The notes beneath the pieces were generated by a model. The model saw nothing but the letters and a program-made list of their open reading frames with translations. It was not told where the DNA came from and searched no databases. Below are positions 44,557 through 52,264 of a stretch of DNA of 52,308 nucleotides, piece after piece. Position numbers and translations under genes: made by a program. How positions within the stretch are numbered: the first letter of the stretch is position 1; each line of letters begins with the position of its first letter. Source of the DNA: Marinospirillum insulare DSM 21763 (GTDB taxonomy: Bacteria > Pseudomonadota > Gammaproteobacteria > Pseudomonadales > Halomonadaceae); NCBI RefSeq assembly GCF_000686905.1, contig NZ_JMLW01000022.1, positions 1 through 52,308 on the forward strand, in the 5' to 3' direction.

Positions 44557-44624
44557 AACTCACCTTCTCTTGGGTTGCATAGTCGCCAACTTTTTTCTGA
44601 CCTAACAACTAAACACGGTGAAGA

Positions 44625-45668
44625 TCAAAACTCAGCTAATTGCCTAGTTAATTCACCTGCCGAAATCTCTTTACAGCCTGTTGGGTTTTGGCCCGACCAA
44701 AGGGGCGAAAAATCAGCTGAATTGTTCTTTTCGGCTGCTGCCCGTAACTTACCCATTTCAATGGAAGCATAAGGAAAATCTGGTGCTGTTTCACTGATAT
44801 AGCCTAGCTCTTTAATGGCCTGGTTAACGATACCTCTAGCTGGCCTACCCGTAAAAATATTGGTGAGTGCCGTGTGTTCAGCTTCAGTACTTTTTAATGC
44901 TGCACGATGCAGCTGACTGGTATTTGATTCATTACACAGCAAATAAGCAGTACCCACTTGCACTGCGCTAGCACCTAGCAACAATGCAGCCTGCACGCCT
45001 TTAGCATCGGCAATACCACCAGCTGCAACAACAGGCACTTTTACTTGGCTAACAATTTGTGGCACCAAAGCAGCCAAACCCACTTGAGTGGTTATATCAG
45101 CTGATAAAAACATACCACGATGCCCGCCAGCCTCTAAACCTTGTGCAATAACCCCATCAACACCCTGAGCTTCCAGCCACAAAGCCTCTTTAAGCGTTGT
45201 CGCAGTAGATAAAACTTTAGTACCCCAGCTTTTTATACGCGCCATCAAATCATTACCGGGCAAACCAAAATGAAAGCTAATAATTTCTGGTTTAAAAGCT
45301 TCAATTAAATCTGCCGTAGCATGATTAAAGGGTGTACGACTAGCTCCCGCTGGTAGGCTAGCGGCTTCAATACCTAGCTTATCAAAATAAGGCTTTAGCC
45401 TTGCTTGCCATACAAGTTGCTTCTGCTCATCAAAAGCAGGCATTTCGTGGCAGAAAAAATTAAGGTTTACTGGCTTAGTTGAAGCCGCTTTGATTAGCTT
45501 AATTTCAGCAACTAGTTGTTCAGGGCTTAACATAGCGCAGGGTAAAGAACCTAAACCACCTGCTTCACTGACTGCGATAGCCAAAACACTGTCTTGCACA
45601 CCCGCCATAGGCGCTTGAATAATAGGTAGCTCTGTTCCTAAAAGCTGTTTACAGTCTTTGTAGTGCAT
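44625..45668 (-). CDS. Nitronate monooxygenase-family FMN protein
   Basis: A 347-residue TIM-barrel flavoprotein of the NPD/nitronate monooxygenase family, which oxidises nitronates such as propionate 3-nitronate. LPIIQAPMAGVQDSVLAIAVSEAGGLGSL is the family N-terminus, QGLEAGGHRG contains the catalytic His, and VVAAGGIADAKGVQAALLLGASAVQVGTAYL binds the FMN phosphate. I start at ATG 45668 with GGGTG upstream; nine extra in-frame residues to 45695 are not conserved. It is a single-gene unit convergent with higA. Confidence 0.87.
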   Translation of the reverse strand: MHYKDCKQLLGTELPIIQAPMAGVQDSVLAIAVSEAGGLGSLPCAMLSPEQLVAEIKLIKAASTKPVNLNFFCHEMPAFDEQKQLVWQARLKPYFDKLGIEAASLPAGASRTPFNHATADLIEAFKPEIISFHFGLPGNDLMARIKSWGTKVLSTATTLKEALWLEAQGVDGVIAQGLEAGGHRGMFLSADITTQVGLAALVPQIVSQVKVPVVAAGGIADAKGVQAALLLGASAVQVGTAYLLCNESNTSQLHRAALKSTEAEHTALTNIFTGRPARGIVNQAIKELGYISETAPDFPYASIEMGKLRAAAEKNNSADFSPLWSGQNPTGCKEISAGELTRQLAEF

Positions 45669-45753
45669 ACACCCACCCTTACTTAAAAATGGCATTTCAA
45701 AATATTCGTGATACTTTAACCCTTTATTTTATTCATTGTAAAAGTTGATGCCC

Positions 45754-45969
45754 ATGAACCTAGTACTTATCAATAAAGAACCTGTTGAGCTCTATAAAAT
45801 TTTAAAATTTGAAGGACTAAGTGCCAGTGGTGCAGAAGCAAAACAAGCTGTAGCCGATGGGTTAGTAAAACTAAATGGCGTACTAGAAACCCAAAAGCGT
45901 AAAAAAATTGTTGCAGGCGATATCATTGAATTTGATGGCGAGTCTTATCAAATTCAGCTGGAAGACTAG
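45754..45969 (+). CDS. S4-domain RNA-binding protein (YbcJ-like)
   Basis: A 71-residue protein that is essentially one S4 domain: EPVELYKILKFEGLSASGAEAKQAVADGLVKLNGVLETQKRKKIVAGDIIEFDGESYQI. The alphaL motif (KQAVADGLVKLNG) and the basic QKRKKI stretch are clear. YbcJ-like proteins bind RNA and are thought to act in ribosome assembly. Two upstream in-frame starts (TTG 45745, ATG 45748) exist; ATG 45754 gives the family N-terminus. Confidence 0.85.
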   Translation: MNLVLINKEPVELYKILKFEGLSASGAEAKQAVADGLVKLNGVLETQKRKKIVAGDIIEFDGESYQIQLED

Positions 45970-45990
45970 GAATATCGCATTTGAGAAGAC

Positions 45991-46014
45991 TAACGCAATA
46001 TTGCTATTGCGTTA
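45991..46014. terminator. Perfect 10-bp hairpin between convergent genes
   Basis: TAACGCAATA (45991-46000) pairs with TATTGCGTTA (46005-46014) around loop TTGC. It lies between the S4 gene and the pirin gene and includes the pirin stop codon. There is no strong T run on either side, so terminator function is only likely. Confidence 0.45.
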
Positions 46015-46846
46015 AAGTGCCATCTCGGTAATCACGCATTGCCTGTTCTAACTCTTCTTGGGTATTCATCACAAACGGGCCGTATTGCGCGACAGACTCG
46101 TTAATGGGTTTACCACTTAACAGTAAAAACCGACTAGCCGCATTCGCTTTAACCGTTAGTGTGCCGCTATCAGTTAAAATGCTAGCAGCATCTAAAGGTG
46201 CCGCTTGGCCTTCGATACTTAGCTCGCCTTGGTAGCAATACACAAAAGCCTTGTGGCCTACGGGTAATTCAAAGCTGACCTCTGCTGCTTGCTGCACATC
46301 AAGATCGGCCATAATGGCTTCGGTACTTAACCCTTGAATAGCCCCGGTTAAGCGCTGGCCGGCAATATCTAGCTTGCCTGCAATCACTTTAGCCTGCACA
46401 CCTTGGCTAACCTCTTGCCAAGGCATACTGCTACTTGGCACATCTTGGTAGCTGGCTGGCAGCATTTTTTCATGGCTTGGCAGATTTATCCACAGTTGAA
46501 AACCACGCATGCGCCCCTCTTCTTGCTGGGGCATTTCGCTGTGAATAATCCCTCGTGCGGCATTCATCCACTGCACATCACCAGAACGCAAATCACCTTT
46601 ATTGCCCAGACTATCTTGGTGCAGCATGTGGCCTTCTAGCATATAGGTAACCGTTTGAAAGCCTCTGTGTGGGTGTTCAGGAAAACCTGCAATATAATCA
46701 TTGGCATCATCTGAAAAAAACTGATCAAGCATTAAAAATGGGTCTAGCCTTGCCATTTGGGTTTGCCCAAGGCTGCGCTTAATTTTGACGCCCGCACCAT
46801 CACTGGTTCCACGGGCATTAATGATTTTTTTAATCTTGCGTTGCAT
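46004..46846 (-). CDS. Pirin family protein
   Basis: A 280-residue bicupin. The metal-binding motif FPEHPHRGFQTVTYMLEGHMLHQDSLGNKG gives three His and a Glu or Gln ligand set; MNAARGIIHSEMP and GFQLWINLPSHEKM follow. Some bacterial pirins (YhhW) have quercetinase activity, while others bind partner enzymes. It lies 23 bp after the glutathionyl-hydroquinone reductase on the same strand, which suggests a shared role in handling quinones or phenolics and shared control. Confidence 0.9.
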   Translation of the reverse strand: MQRKIKKIINARGTSDGAGVKIKRSLGQTQMARLDPFLMLDQFFSDDANDYIAGFPEHPHRGFQTVTYMLEGHMLHQDSLGNKGDLRSGDVQWMNAARGIIHSEMPQQEEGRMRGFQLWINLPSHEKMLPASYQDVPSSSMPWQEVSQGVQAKVIAGKLDIAGQRLTGAIQGLSTEAIMADLDVQQAAEVSFELPVGHKAFVYCYQGELSIEGQAAPLDAASILTDSGTLTVKANAASRFLLLSGKPINESVAQYGPFVMNTQEELEQAMRDYRDGTLTQ

Positions 46847-46869
46847 ATAAAAAGTATCCTCTTAACATT

Positions 46870-47850
46870 TTATAAATGGTTGCGGTTATGTGGCTTAGTT
46901 AAATTAAGCTCAGGACCTTCAGGAATAATGCCGTAAGGGTTAATGGTTGGGTGGCTTTGGCAGTAATGCTGTTTAATATGTTTTAAATTGACCGTGCCTG
47001 CAATGCCTGGCTGTTGGTATAAATCACGCAGATAACCACTTAGGTTTGGGTAATCATCTATCTGGCGAATATTGCACTTAAAGTGCTGCACATACACGGC
47101 ATCAAAGCGAATCAAGGTGGTGAACAAACGCCAGTCTGCTTCGGTAATGCTGCTGCCGGTTAGGTAACGCTGGTTAGATAAAATTTGTTCAGCTTTATCT
47201 AGCGCATTAAATAATTCAACCACTGCTTCACTGTAGGCTTCTTGTGTAGTGGCAAAGCCTGATTTGTACACACCGTTGTTAATATTTGGGTAGACCCAGG
47301 CGTTTATTTCATCGATGCTCTGCTTTAGTTCAGCTGGGTAAAAATCAACCGGATTAGCACCTAGGCTATCAAAGGCGGTGTTAAGCATACGAATAATATC
47401 GGCCGATTCATTGCTGACAATTTGCTCGGTTTTTTTGTCCCATAAAATGGGTACAGTAACGCGACCCGTGTAATCGGGTTGTTGTTTTATATAGAGCTGG
47501 TACGCATAGTCGAGCTGGTATAAATCATCACCATTAGCACCCAAGTCGTCGGTGTCGAATGTCCAGCCGTGCTCAAGCATTAAAGGATGCACTGCACTAA
47601 CACCTATGCTTTCTGTTAGGCCTTTTAATTCACGCATTATTAAAGTGCGGTGTGCCCAAGGGCAGGCGTAACTAACATATAGGTGGTAGCGGTCGTGTTC
47701 GGCTTTAAAGCCTTCTTTACCGGTTGGGCCAGCACTGCCATCGGCTGTTATCCAGTTTCTAAACTGGCTTTCTTGGCGCACAAACTTTCCACCGGTAGAT
47801 TCAGTGTCGTACCACTTATCATGCCATTGACCTTCAACTAATAAACCCAT
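46870..47850 (-). CDS. yqjG: Glutathionyl-hydroquinone reductase (Xi-class GST)
   Basis: A 326-residue GST-fold enzyme that removes glutathione from glutathionyl-hydroquinones. The catalytic cysteine is in YVSYACPWAHRTLIMRELKGL; upstream FRNWITADGSAGPTGKEGFKAEHDRYHLY is the characteristic Xi-class N-terminus, and IVSNESADIIRMLN follows. The GST C-terminal helical domain ends with QSHPTINPYGIIPEGP. It is followed by a pirin gene, a frequent partner, and is divergent from a LysR regulator that may control it. Confidence 0.93.
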   Translation of the reverse strand: MGLLVEGQWHDKWYDTESTGGKFVRQESQFRNWITADGSAGPTGKEGFKAEHDRYHLYVSYACPWAHRTLIMRELKGLTESIGVSAVHPLMLEHGWTFDTDDLGANGDDLYQLDYAYQLYIKQQPDYTGRVTVPILWDKKTEQIVSNESADIIRMLNTAFDSLGANPVDFYPAELKQSIDEINAWVYPNINNGVYKSGFATTQEAYSEAVVELFNALDKAEQILSNQRYLTGSSITEADWRLFTTLIRFDAVYVQHFKCNIRQIDDYPNLSGYLRDLYQQPGIAGTVNLKHIKQHYCQSHPTINPYGIIPEGPELNLTKPHNRNHL

Positions 47851-48014
47851 GTTTTGCTCCTTCTACTGCTCTTGTTGTTTATCGCTAAACTCAGATTAAA
47901 GAATAGCGGCTATTAACTTTTATTCACTAGAAGGCTAGTCTATTATCTATTTTATAGTTAATGAATCGCACTTTCTAACGGATTTCAATCTAAAATTTAG
48001 ATAGGTTTGCAATA

Positions 48015-48905
48015 ATGCATATTAGTTTGCAGCAATGGCAGGCATTTGTGGCAGTAGTAGAGCAGGGTGGTTATGCCAAAGCGTCTGAAGCTTTAAATAA
48101 AAGCCAATCTTCGGTTAGTTACAATGTAAGCCGCCTGGAAACGCAGCTAGGCCTTAGGCTTTTTAAAATTGAAGGCCGTAAATCAGTGCTAACCTCGGCT
48201 GGTGAACAAATGCTATTACGTGCTAAGCACTTGTTAAAGCAAGCCACAAACCTAGAACAAGTTGCCAAGCAGCTTGCAAATCTAGGTAAGCCCGAGGTGG
48301 TCATCGCTATGGATACTATTTTTCCTACTGAACTTATATTTGAGGTGTTAGCCAAGGCAGGCGAAACCGAACCATTGCTTCGTGTGCAACTATTAGAAAC
48401 AGTATTAGGTGGCACAGATGAGGCTTTAATGAGCCGCGAGGTCGATCTAGCCATTAGCACCCATGTGCCAGCAGGGTTTATGGGTCAACATTTAATGCGA
48501 GTAGAATTTATTGCCGTGGCCGCACCTTCACACCCGCTACATAAGATGACCGCGCCTATTAGCTTTGATAATTTACGTGACTTTAGACAGTTAGTAGTGC
48601 GCGACAGCGGTTTAAAATTTAAACGTGAAGCCGGTGCTTGGTTAGAAGCCCAGCAGCGCTGGACAGTAAGCCATATCACTTCCGCTATAACGGCTGTGCG
48701 AATGGGTCAAGGGTTTGGCTGGTATCCTAAGGCGTTAATTGCCAAAGAACTAGCAGCAGGTGAGTTAAAGCCGCTACCACTGGCCAAAGGTGATAAGCGC
48801 TATGCTGATGTGTATTTGATTATTGCCGAGGGTGATATGGCAGCACCACAGGTGTTAGACCTTGCTGCTAGGCTGCAAAGTAGAGTATGCGCAAAAACAA
48901 TATAA
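48015..48905 (+). CDS. LysR-family transcriptional regulator
   Basis: A 296-residue regulator with the winged helix-turn-helix at 1-60 (WQAFVAVVEQGGYAKASEALNKSQSSVSYNVSRLETQLGLRLF) and a periplasmic-binding-like effector domain from about 90. It is divergent from yqjG with 164 bp between; LysR regulators commonly control the divergent neighbour, so the yqjG-pirin unit is the likely target. No clear T-N11-A operator could be fixed by eye. The effector is unknown. Confidence 0.92.
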   Translation: MHISLQQWQAFVAVVEQGGYAKASEALNKSQSSVSYNVSRLETQLGLRLFKIEGRKSVLTSAGEQMLLRAKHLLKQATNLEQVAKQLANLGKPEVVIAMDTIFPTELIFEVLAKAGETEPLLRVQLLETVLGGTDEALMSREVDLAISTHVPAGFMGQHLMRVEFIAVAAPSHPLHKMTAPISFDNLRDFRQLVVRDSGLKFKREAGAWLEAQQRWTVSHITSAITAVRMGQGFGWYPKALIAKELAAGELKPLPLAKGDKRYADVYLIIAEGDMAAPQVLDLAARLQSRVCAKTI

Positions 48906-48987
48906 GCTTCTTCTTACGAACAAACTCAAAATTATTAATAGTATAAAAAATATACCATTATGGATTTCTGCACAAGCTTGCTAGAGG

Positions 48988-49057
48988 TTTTAACGCCTAG
49001 CTTTGCGAGTGCCGGAGCGCAGCGTAGGCGCGTCCGACAACAGCCGCTTGTTAACCC
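48988..49057 (-). repeat. attC-like recombination site 1 (end of the toxin-antitoxin cassette)
   Basis: On the minus strand the site opens with GGGTTAACAAGCGG (R'' box GGTTAAC, 49056-49050) and closes with AGGCGTTAAAA (R' box, 48994-48988), the RYYYAAC...GCGTTRRRY layout of integron attC sites. Each box is one base off the strict consensus. The inner 50 bases form an imperfect GC-rich hairpin. Its R'' end (GGGTTAAC) is the exact reverse complement of the cassette's opposite end (GTTAACCC), as expected for a cassette that inserts from a circle. Recombination would cut between 48994 and 48993. Confidence 0.65.
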
Positions 49058-49365
49058 CGTAGCTCGTGGCCTTCTCGAATGACCTCGGGATGACGGGAAG
49101 CAATCTCAATGAGTGCTTTTGCTGGGCCAGAGGGTTCACGTCGACCTTGCTCCCACTCCTGCAGGGTTCGCGCGGAAATATGCAGCACCTCAGCAAACTC
49201 GACCTGAGTCAGTCCGGTTTTGCCTCGAGCCTCTACCACCTCGTTAGGCTCAACACGACTAACTCGTGCAGTTTTGCCCGCTTGCATTTCTTTAACAGAC
49301 TGAAGCAACTTGTTGCCAAGCTCCTCAGCACTCAGCGTCTCGTCACTCATTTTCCAATACCTCAC
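49051..49365 (-). CDS. HigA-2/NadS-like helix-turn-helix antitoxin
   Basis: A 104-residue protein. Its C-terminal half is an XRE-type helix-turn-helix: RGKTGLTQVEFAEVLHISARTLQEWEQGRREPSGPAKALIEIASRHPEVI, the pattern of HigA-2/NadS antitoxins, which bind DNA with a C-terminal domain and the toxin with a flexible N-terminus. It overlaps the toxin gene by 23 bp and its stop lies in the attC-like site. Composition (about 57% GC in 49081-49140) is well above that of neighbouring genes, which suggests transfer. Confidence 0.85.
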   Translation of the reverse strand: MRYWKMSDETLSAEELGNKLLQSVKEMQAGKTARVSRVEPNEVVEARGKTGLTQVEFAEVLHISARTLQEWEQGRREPSGPAKALIEIASRHPEVIREGHELRG

Positions 49366-49657
49366 GAATCGACTTCAGGATATGAGCGGGTATATTGCCC
49401 CTGACAGCTTTTTTGTAGATCACTAATAACCAGATCTCACCATTTGCCAGCTTAGTGAAGTAAATGACTCGCACCCCACCACGCTTCCCTGAACCCGCTA
49501 CCGACCAACGAACCTTTCTACATCCGCCACTACCCGAAATGGGGTCGCCAATTTCCGGACTTGCCGCAAGCCAGGCAAAGAAAGCGCCTCGCTCTTCCTC
49601 AGTCCAGATTTTTCTGGCATCCGCTTCAAATGTGGGGGTTTCGATGATAGTAAACAT
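49343..49657 (-). CDS. HigB-2-like RelE-superfamily toxin
   Basis: A 104-residue protein with the HigB-2 layout: MFTIIETPTFEADARKIWTEEERGAFFAWLAASPEIGDPISGSGGCRKVRW, then KRGGVRVIYFTKLANGEIWLLVIYKKAVRGN. The G-x-GG-x-RK and KRGG-x-R-x-IY motifs mark this toxin group, whose best-known member lies in the Vibrio cholerae superintegron and cuts mRNA at the ribosome. I start at ATG 49657; no ribosome site precedes it and the promoter -10 is only 7 bases upstream, so the mRNA may be leaderless. Confidence 0.85.
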   Translation of the reverse strand: MFTIIETPTFEADARKIWTEEERGAFFAWLAASPEIGDPISGSGGCRKVRWSVAGSGKRGGVRVIYFTKLANGEIWLLVIYKKAVRGNIPAHILKSIREVLENE

Positions 49658-49664
49658 GACAGCC

Positions 49665-49692
49665 AATATACGTCATTGACGGACTTTTGCAA
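49665..49692 (-). promoter_or_regulatory. Promoter inside the cassette, reading into the toxin gene
   Basis: On the minus strand TTGCAA (49692-49687), a 16-bp spacer and TATATT (49670-49665). Predicted transcription start is within a base or two of the toxin ATG at 49657. Toxin-antitoxin cassettes usually carry their own promoter, unlike most integron cassettes. Confidence 0.5.
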
Positions 49693-49707
49693 AGTGGTGG
49701 TCACAAG

Positions 49708-49795
49708 GGTTAACGCCGCCAACACAGGCGAGCGCAGCGAGTCCAGCCAGTGTGCTTTTTTTTGCACTGGCGATTGTGCTTGGCCTTGTTAGACC
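49708..49795 (-). repeat. attC-like recombination site 2
   Basis: On the minus strand it runs from R'' GTCTAAC (49794-49788, full RYYYAAC match) followed by AAGG, to GGCGGCGTTAACC (R' box 49714-49708, one base off consensus). The arms GCCAAGCACA and TGTGTTGGC pair over nine bases with one unpaired base, as in the L''/L' arms of attC. Inside is a second hairpin (GCCAGTGC, eight A, then GCAC-ACTGGC). It would be the attC of the previous cassette, whose body is interrupted by the IS66 element at 49796. The integron cassette itself spans 48994-49713 (720 bp). Confidence 0.65.
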
Positions 49796-49878
49796 GTAAG
49801 CGCCCTTAAATCAGCCTCTTTTAACTCAATCTGCCTAGCATCACACTAATACCTGTCTTTTTAAAAGAGGTGTTGGTT

Positions 49879-50187
49879 ATGAATTTGCAAGAACGTCAGC
49901 AGTTTTGGCAGCAGCAGGTTAATACTTGGCAGACAACGGGTTTATCGGGTGCGGCTTTTTGTAAACAGCAGGGCTTGAACTACCAACAGTTTATTTATTG
50001 GCGTAAAAAAAGCCAACAGCCAGAAACTACAGTCAAGCCAGCAGGTTTTGCCCAGGTTACACAGTTAACCGTTCCAACCAGTCGTAACAGTAATGAACTT
50101 AACATTCATCTGCCTAGCGGCATCAGTTTTTCAGGAATTAATACGGGTAACCTTGATATCGTGTTAGCTCTGCTAAGGAAGCTCTAA
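49879..50187 (+). CDS. tnpA: IS66 accessory protein TnpA
   Basis: A 102-residue protein with a helix-turn-helix-like N-terminus typical of IS66 TnpA: FWQQQVNTWQTTGLSGAAFCKQQGLNYQQFIYWRKKS, then a short strand-rich tail (LNIHLPSGISFSGI). It is needed for transposition, probably through DNA binding. ATG 49879 is preferred over an in-frame TTG at 49870, with AGAGGTG upstream. Its stop overlaps the tnpB start (TAATG). Confidence 0.9.
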   Translation: MNLQERQQFWQQQVNTWQTTGLSGAAFCKQQGLNYQQFIYWRKKSQQPETTVKPAGFAQVTQLTVPTSRNSNELNIHLPSGISFSGINTGNLDIVLALLRKL

Positions 50188-50555
50188 TGCAGGTGCGTTA
50201 TTTACGGCCAGCCAAGCAAATGCCGGAAATTTATCTGTACCGTGCGCCGGTGGATTTTAGGAAGCAAGCTAATGGCTTGGCACTGCTCATTGAACAAGAG
50301 CTTGGATGCAATCCATTTAGTGGCGCTTTGTATGCCTTTACTAATCGGCAACGCAATAAAATTAAGTGCGTCATGTGGGAAGACAATGGTTTTGTCATGT
50401 ATTACAAAGCGCTGGCGGAAGAAAAATTTAAGTGGCCTAAGCCAGCTGATGATCTGTTAGCTCTAACGGGTGAGCAAATAAATTGGCTGTTAGATGGCTA
50501 TGATATCAGTCTATTTAAAGGCCATAAAATACTGCATTACGAAAGTGTTGGATAG
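50187..50555 (+). CDS. tnpB: IS66 accessory protein TnpB (Orf2)
   Basis: A 122-residue protein with the IS66 Orf2 signature: IYLYRAPVDFRKQANGLALLIEQELGCNPFSGALYAFTNRQRNKIKCVMWEDNGFVMYYKALAEEKFKWP. The DFRK-x-x-x-GL and F-NR-R-K-K-x-x-W motifs are intact. It is required for IS66 transposition; its biochemical role is not settled. It is translationally coupled to tnpA and precedes tnpC by 68 bp. Confidence 0.93.
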   Translation: MQVRYLRPAKQMPEIYLYRAPVDFRKQANGLALLIEQELGCNPFSGALYAFTNRQRNKIKCVMWEDNGFVMYYKALAEEKFKWPKPADDLLALTGEQINWLLDGYDISLFKGHKILHYESVG

Positions 50556-50623
50556 CTCGACTTTACTGGGTTTTAGCTGCTTTTAAGGGTGCTTTTGGTG
50601 GCGGATTTTGCTATAATTTCGGC

Positions 50624-52264
50624 ATGAAAAAACAGCCTAAAACTACCATGAAAACCCCTGATTTAAGTAGCCTAAGCGCTGCTGAATTACGTTTAATGGT
50701 GGCCCAATACCAAGCTGTCGTAGAAGAACAAAACACCAGCTTATTAGAACAAAATGCTCGCTTAGAAAATCAAAAAAGCAAGCTAAACGAAGCGCATCGA
50801 CGCATCGCACTGTTAGAAGAAATCAATCGCCTACTTAAAACACAAAAGTTCAGTGCTAGTAGTGAAAAGTCTAAGTTCCAGTTTAATCTTTTTGACGAAA
50901 CCGAGCTTGAAGTAGAGATCAATACGTTACTAGGCGCTTTGCCTGAAACCGATGATGAAAGTACAAGCATTGCCCAGCAACGCAAAGAGCGTAAATCACG
51001 TCAGCGCGGTTTTTCTGCCAACCTAGTACGTGAGCGCATTGAACACCAGCTCACGGAACTAGAAAAAGCCGGTGCTAGTAAAACCTTCTTCACTAAAGTA
51101 AAAGAAGAGCTGCATTACATTCCAGCGCAGCTAAAAGTGCTGGAGCACTGGCAAGAAAAAGCTGTTTTCACCCCTGAAGGCGATGCACAAGAAGAGCAGG
51201 TGGTAGCCGCACAGCGCCCTGTACATCCGTTTGGCAAATGCTCAGTCACTACCGCACTGATTGCCCACGTTATTAGCGATAAATACCAGTACGGTATGCC
51301 GCTATACCGTCAAGAAAGTAAATTTAAAGGCTTAGGCCAGCCGATTTACCGCAACAACATGGCGCAGTGGTGTATGCGCTTTGGTGATACAGCTAAACCC
51401 TTGCTGCAACTGATGCGCGAGGTGCAAAACAGTAGCAATTACCTGCAAGCGGATGAGACCCGTCTGCAAGTGCTTAAAGAAGACGGTAAAACAGCACAAT
51501 CTGATAAATGGATGTGGGTCACTCGAGGTGGACCACCGGATAAGCACAGTATACTTTTTGAATACGACCCATCACGAGCAGGCAGTGTGGCTGTGCGCCT
51601 GCTGGATGATTTTGAAGGTGTGCTGCAAGCCGATGGCTTCTCTGGCTATAGCAAAATATGCCGCGAGAACAACCTCACCCGTATCGGCTGCTGGGATCAT
51701 GCGCGACGTAAATTTGTTGAGGCCGATAAAAGTGCTGATTCTAAAGCTAAAGCCAAGAAAGGCACAGTGAGTAAAACCGATGTGGCACTCAGCTACATTC
51801 GTAAACTCTACCGTATAGAGAGCAACATCGCTGATAAAACAGATGAAGAGCGTTTAAAAGCGCGACAAGAAATCAGCGTGCCAGTGCTGAATGAATTTAA
51901 GCTGTGGCTTGAGAAAAACGCTGCAAAAATCATGAAAGGCGGCGCTCTGAGAAAAGCAATCGACTACACCTTAAACCAGTGGCAATACTTGGTGGGCTAT
52001 TGTGAGCGCGGCGACCTTAAGATCAGTAACGCCTTGGCCGAAAATGCCATCCAACCCTTCGCTATTGGCCGTAAAAACTGGTTATTTGCCGACACTCGTA
52101 AAGGCGCAGAAGCCAGCGCCGCTTGTTACTCACTGATAGAAACCGCCAAGGCTAACAACCTCGATCCACAAGCCTACATCAAGCACATTCTTGACCGCAT
52201 AGCTGTCGCTGACACATTAGAAAAACTCGAAGCCCTGCTGCCATGGAATGTAGAACTGGATTAA
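50624..52264 (+). CDS. tnpC: IS66-family transposase TnpC
   Basis: A 546-residue DDE transposase. Residues about 15-75 are a leucine-zipper coiled coil (LSAAELRLMVAQYQAVVEEQ onward). The catalytic triad is Asp277 (QADETRLQV), Asp337 (LQADGFSGY) and Glu473 (NALAENAIQPFAIGRKNW). The CxxC zinc-finger region found in many IS66 transposases before YQYGMPLYRQE is absent here, replaced by EKAGASKTFFTKVKEELHY, as in a subgroup of the family. C-terminal IS66 segments are complete, so the element is probably active. Confidence 0.95.
   Translation: MKKQPKTTMKTPDLSSLSAAELRLMVAQYQAVVEEQNTSLLEQNARLENQKSKLNEAHRRIALLEEINRLLKTQKFSASSEKSKFQFNLFDETELEVEINTLLGALPETDDESTSIAQQRKERKSRQRGFSANLVRERIEHQLTELEKAGASKTFFTKVKEELHYIPAQLKVLEHWQEKAVFTPEGDAQEEQVVAAQRPVHPFGKCSVTTALIAHVISDKYQYGMPLYRQESKFKGLGQPIYRNNMAQWCMRFGDTAKPLLQLMREVQNSSNYLQADETRLQVLKEDGKTAQSDKWMWVTRGGPPDKHSILFEYDPSRAGSVAVRLLDDFEGVLQADGFSGYSKICRENNLTRIGCWDHARRKFVEADKSADSKAKAKKGTVSKTDVALSYIRKLYRIESNIADKTDEERLKARQEISVPVLNEFKLWLEKNAAKIMKGGALRKAIDYTLNQWQYLVGYCERGDLKISNALAENAIQPFAIGRKNWLFADTRKGAEASAACYSLIETAKANNLDPQAYIKHILDRIAVADTLEKLEALLPWNVELD

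Noticed and set aside
44575-44772. 65-codon plus-strand frame after higA
   Set aside because: Most of it is antisense to the C-terminus of the nitronate monooxygenase gene, with no ribosome site.
49498-49767. 89-codon minus-strand frame crossing attC-like site 2
   Set aside because: It overlaps the HigB-2-like toxin in another frame and runs through the hairpins of the recombination site. The toxin frame has clear family motifs.
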